NCBI GenBank assembly: GCA_965230215.1
Contig: CBDDKN010000001.1
Coordinates: 558,001 to 622,000, forward strand
Direction: 5' to 3'
Origin: RFSX01 sp965230215
GTDB taxonomy: Bacteria; Bacteroidota; Bacteroidia; Chitinophagales; Saprospiraceae
Length of the DNA stretch: 64,000 bases
Positions 61,674-64,000 of this stretch are shown here, one piece after another (position 1 is the first letter of the stretch; every line of letters starts with the position of its first letter). Position numbers and translations under genes: made by a program. The notes under the pieces were generated by a model. The model saw only the letters and a program-made list of their open reading frames with translations. It did not search any database and had not been told where the DNA came from.

Positions 61674-62864
61674 GTGAAAATACTTCAGTTATGTAAGAAA
61701 TTACCTTTGCCACCTAAAGATGGTGAGGCTGTAGCAGTGCTTGCGCTTGCAAATGCGTACAAAAAACTGGGTCACGAAGTAGATCTTCTTGCTTTCAATA
61801 CTTCTAAGCATTACGTACAAGATGCACAACTCGATGGTGTATCAGGTCCATATGGTATTATAAAAACTGTTTATCTCGATACGTCGATAAACTACTACAA
61901 GGCATTTCTTAATTTGTTTTCTAAAGACTCGTTTAATATTCAACGATTTAAGTCGCCCAAATTTTATAAGGTGTTATCAGAACTGATTCAAAACAACAAG
62001 TATGATCTTGTTCAGTTTGAATCTCTGTACATGGCCCCGTATATTTCAACAGTAAGGGCAAACTCGAACGCAACTGTGGTGATGCGATCTCATAATATTG
62101 AGTTTAGAATTTGGAAAGATATGGCCAAGCAGAATCCGAATCTGCTATTGAGTTGGTATTACGCCTTATGCGCCAGAAGGCTTGAAACTTTTGAATTGGC
62201 TCAGTTGAACTCTTATGATCACTTGTGGGCAATTAGTAAAAGTGACGAAGAATATTATAAGGATAAGATAACCAATGAATCGATGTCTGTTATACCGGTT
62301 GGTTTTGATAGCACAGCTTATTCCTTCAAACCGCCAGAACCAAATAAAGATCTGACAATCGGGTATCTGGGTTCTTTGGACTGGAAGCCAAATGTAGAAG
62401 GCCTATTATGGTTTTTTAAAGAAGCATGGCCAGCTATTAATGAGCGGTATGCTTGTCAATTTATGCTTGCAGGGCGAAATCCAGTGGAAGAGATAAGACA
62501 GCTTTCAGCAAAGGGTTTGCTCATGAAAGGAGAAGTGGATGATGCCAGGGCTTTTTTGGAAACACTTGATATTGTAGTTGTGCCATTATTCTCTGGCAGT
62601 GGTATTCGCGTTAAGATTCTGGAGAGTATGGCTATGGGTAAAATTGTGATTTCTACCAACAAGGGTTTTGAAGGTATTGATATAAAGCACGGAACTCATG
62701 CTTTTATCTTTAATACAGTTGAAGAGCTTCATGATGTAATGGAGGAAGTCATGAACCACAAAGAATTGCAAGTCATTGCGCGCAATGCGCGAGAATTTAT
62801 AAAACAAGAATTTGATTATTTAACTCTTGCTGAAAAAGCATTAAAAATGATTAATAATGAGTGA
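61674..62864 (+). CDS. GT4-family glycosyltransferase
   Basis: A 396-residue GT-B glycosyltransferase. The N-terminus KILQLCKKLPLPPKDGEAVAV, MRSHNIEFRIWKDMA and the donor-site region GSGIRVKILESMAMGKIVIS near the C-terminus are typical of family 4 enzymes of polysaccharide synthesis. The sugar is unknown. The start is GTG 61674; the open frame begins at 61650 but its first residues do not fit. Its end overlaps the MazG-like gene by 8 bases. Confidence 0.85.
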   Translation: MKILQLCKKLPLPPKDGEAVAVLALANAYKKLGHEVDLLAFNTSKHYVQDAQLDGVSGPYGIIKTVYLDTSINYYKAFLNLFSKDSFNIQRFKSPKFYKVLSELIQNNKYDLVQFESLYMAPYISTVRANSNATVVMRSHNIEFRIWKDMAKQNPNLLLSWYYALCARRLETFELAQLNSYDHLWAISKSDEEYYKDKITNESMSVIPVGFDSTAYSFKPPEPNKDLTIGYLGSLDWKPNVEGLLWFFKEAWPAINERYACQFMLAGRNPVEEIRQLSAKGLLMKGEVDDARAFLETLDIVVVPLFSGSGIRVKILESMAMGKIVISTNKGFEGIDIKHGTHAFIFNTVEELHDVMEEVMNHKELQVIARNAREFIKQEFDYLTLAEKALKMINNE

Positions 62865-63336
62865 GAAACGATTTACTGAGGCAGAAGCATTGAATCATGT
62901 CGCGGAATTTCACAGTACATTCAATCTGCCAGTTTTGGATAAGCCGGAGATTCCCTCAGAAGACCGTTGTAAGCTGCGTATCAATTTGCTTGAAGAAGAA
63001 CTGAAGGAGCTGAAGGAAGCCCTGGAAGACAAGGATATTGTTGAGGTTATCGATGCCCTATGTGATATACAGTATGTGCTTTCAGGAGCAATACATGAAT
63101 TTGGATTTGGCGATAGTTTTAGCCGGATGTTCAATGAGGTTCAAAGGTCCAATATGAGTAAGACATGTAAATCTGAAGAAGAGGCTAAGGCTACTCAAAA
63201 GCATTATATGGACAAAGATGGAACTGAATCACACATTGTCAAAAAGGGAGACATCTACTTGGTGTACAGAAATCATGATGGCAAAGTACTGAAGTCTGTC
63301 AACTACAGTCCAGCGGATCTAAAATCGATGATGTAG
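62857..63336 (+). CDS. MazG-like/phosphoribosyl-ATP pyrophosphohydrolase-like protein
   Basis: A 159-residue member of the all-alpha NTP pyrophosphohydrolase superfamily. The metal-binding glutamates are in LLEEELKELKEAL (about 51-63), followed by DIVEVIDALCDIQYVLSG with the ExxD pair, and NMSKTC and DGKVLKSVNYSPADL close the protein. Such enzymes hydrolyse NTPs or nucleotide derivatives to monophosphate and pyrophosphate. It overlaps the glycosyltransferase gene by 8 bases, suggesting coupling but no evident functional link. Confidence 0.85.
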   Translation: MSEKRFTEAEALNHVAEFHSTFNLPVLDKPEIPSEDRCKLRINLLEEELKELKEALEDKDIVEVIDALCDIQYVLSGAIHEFGFGDSFSRMFNEVQRSNMSKTCKSEEEAKATQKHYMDKDGTESHIVKKGDIYLVYRNHDGKVLKSVNYSPADLKSMM

Positions 63337-63341
63337 ATTGA

Positions 63342-64000
63342 TTATAATCTAGACAATTCAAGAATCAACTGGTCTTCATCGATTTCCAGCATTTCTTGAG
63401 TCAAGAATAGTTCATTAATTGTAACAAGGGATTTGCCAAAATAGCTTTTGCCATTTACTTCGGATATGCTAACAACAGTATATCGTGAGTCTTGGTCAAA
63501 AGGCAAACCTGAAGAACAGCTTTCATACCCTGAGGTCTGATTATTAAATTGCAACGGCGAGATGTAATTCTTATTATTTGAAAGAGCGAAGCTTATTGTA
63601 TTGTTATTTGTAAACATGTCATCATTAAACTCAAGACACATATAATAGCTATCAAAATCTCCATCAGTTACACTTACCAGATTGTACCATCCAGCATGCG
63701 TAATTTCAAATGTATATCCGGATTCCTGAATAACAATGCCATCACTATCAATGCGTTCCCATGTTTCATAGTTAAGCGAGTTGTTGATAGCATTTCTGTT
63801 GTATTGCCATTCTAAGGCCCCTGATTCATACTGGCCCTTTCCAACAAGTATGTTTTCAGTTATTTTTTCAGAGGGTATTTTAATTTTTATCGGCTTGTTA
63901 ACGTCCATTCTTAAATCTTCTTCTTCATGACCTTCAAAGGAGATGAATAGTCCGTATAAATTATTGATAGCACCTTCAGCAGAATGATGATTAACATTAT
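63342..64000 (-). CDS. Unknown protein, 3' part (5' end outside window)
   Basis: The minus-strand frame is open from the window edge to the stop at 63342, so at least 219 residues are present and the start lies outside. The first ATG in the frame is at 63908, but the codons before it (LYGLFISFEGHEEED) read as coding, so this is not taken as the start. The sequence is rich in Asn, Ser, Tyr and acidic residues and looks like beta-sandwich modules (GKGQYESGALEWQY, SGYTFEITHAGWYNLVSV). Two cysteines only. No family is recognised; a secreted or surface protein is possible. Confidence 0.6.
   Translation of the reverse strand, partial: NVNHHSAEGAINNLYGLFISFEGHEEEDLRMDVNKPIKIKIPSEKITENILVGKGQYESGALEWQYNRNAINNSLNYETWERIDSDGIVIQESGYTFEITHAGWYNLVSVTDGDFDSYYMCLEFNDDMFTNNNTISFALSNNKNYISPLQFNNQTSGYESCSSGLPFDQDSRYTVVSISEVNGKSYFGKSLVTINELFLTQEMLEIDEDQLILELSRL

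Noticed and set aside
63301..63360. TAGATT...AATCTA inverted repeat between the last two genes
   Set aside because: Short stem with no T-run; too weak to call a terminator.
1..64000. tRNA, rRNA, SRP RNA, CRISPR arrays, insertion sequences, prophage or replication origin
   Set aside because: No cloverleaf-like segments, regularly spaced direct repeats, transposase/integrase frames or terminal inverted repeats were seen in the short intergenic regions; a covariance-model scan could still find a small RNA.

Overview
The window is about 64 kb of chromosome from a member of the Bacteroidota, most likely a Saprospiria/Cytophaga-like marine or freshwater bacterium; the genus cannot be fixed from the sequence alone. 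The evidence is: secreted proteins with type IX secretion (T9SS) C-terminal domains and SprB-type repeats, gldA-gldF-gldG gliding/ABC genes, an ECF sigma/FecR/TonB-receptor/DUF4249 locus, WG-repeat and DUF3098 proteins, an S16 protein with a long Ala/Glu tail, almost no Shine-Dalgarno sequences, and repeated TAnnTTTG boxes (the Bacteroidota -7 promoter element). The base composition is moderately AT-rich throughout, with no obvious island of foreign composition.

Layout. 1-8.8 kb: end of folE, fabD, yqgE-like, an ABC-F ATPase; then on the minus strand a RibF-glycosyltransferase fusion and an RluA-type pseudouridine synthase; then mrp, a NifU-like protein and pyrF. 8.9-13.3 kb: two divergent CBS-domain genes with paired palindromes between them, a secreted DinB-like protein, an exonuclease/GIY-YIG nuclease, and a DUF1343 (NamZ-like) gene broken by two frameshifts. 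13.3-19.2 kb: a two-gene unit of unknown function (helical cytosolic protein plus exported helix-hairpin-helix/barrel protein), GSII-type glutamine synthetase, a small membrane protein, HMG-CoA lyase. 19.2-24.3 kb: ECF sigma, FecR, a TonB-dependent receptor with a frameshift and a probable ATT start, and a DUF4249 lipoprotein. 24.3-32.5 kb: lpd, WG-repeat lipoprotein, coaD, pruA, rhomboid protease, rlmH, a CHAP protein, ffh. 32.5-46 kb: a giant secreted thioredoxin/Ig/PKD/SprB/T9SS protein, mutS, rpsP, an unknown 460-residue protein, an EI24 membrane protein, and a second giant secreted protein. 46-50.5 kb: leuS, glycerophosphodiester phosphodiesterase, a small secreted protein. 50.4-56.4 kb: one continuous run ftsX, DUF3098, uppP, truB, gldA, gldF, gldG. 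56.4-64 kb: SRPBCC protein, cytochrome c, SCO1, small lipoprotein, cry-DASH, nucleoside-type MFS permease, lolD-like ATPase, GT4 glycosyltransferase, a MazG-like protein, and the 3' part of an unknown gene running off the edge.

Most genes are housekeeping, in short operons with tiny gaps or overlaps; no intergenic stretch exceeds about 300 bases. I saw no tRNA, rRNA, insertion sequence, prophage, CRISPR array or replication origin. No complete new defence or mobile system is evident. The best leads are the RibF-GT2 fusion, the palindromes between the CBS genes, a set of promoters placed 4 bases before the start codon (possible leaderless mRNAs), the secreted thioredoxin-adhesin, the helical/HhH-barrel gene pair, and three reading-frame breaks that are either pseudogenes or sequence errors.
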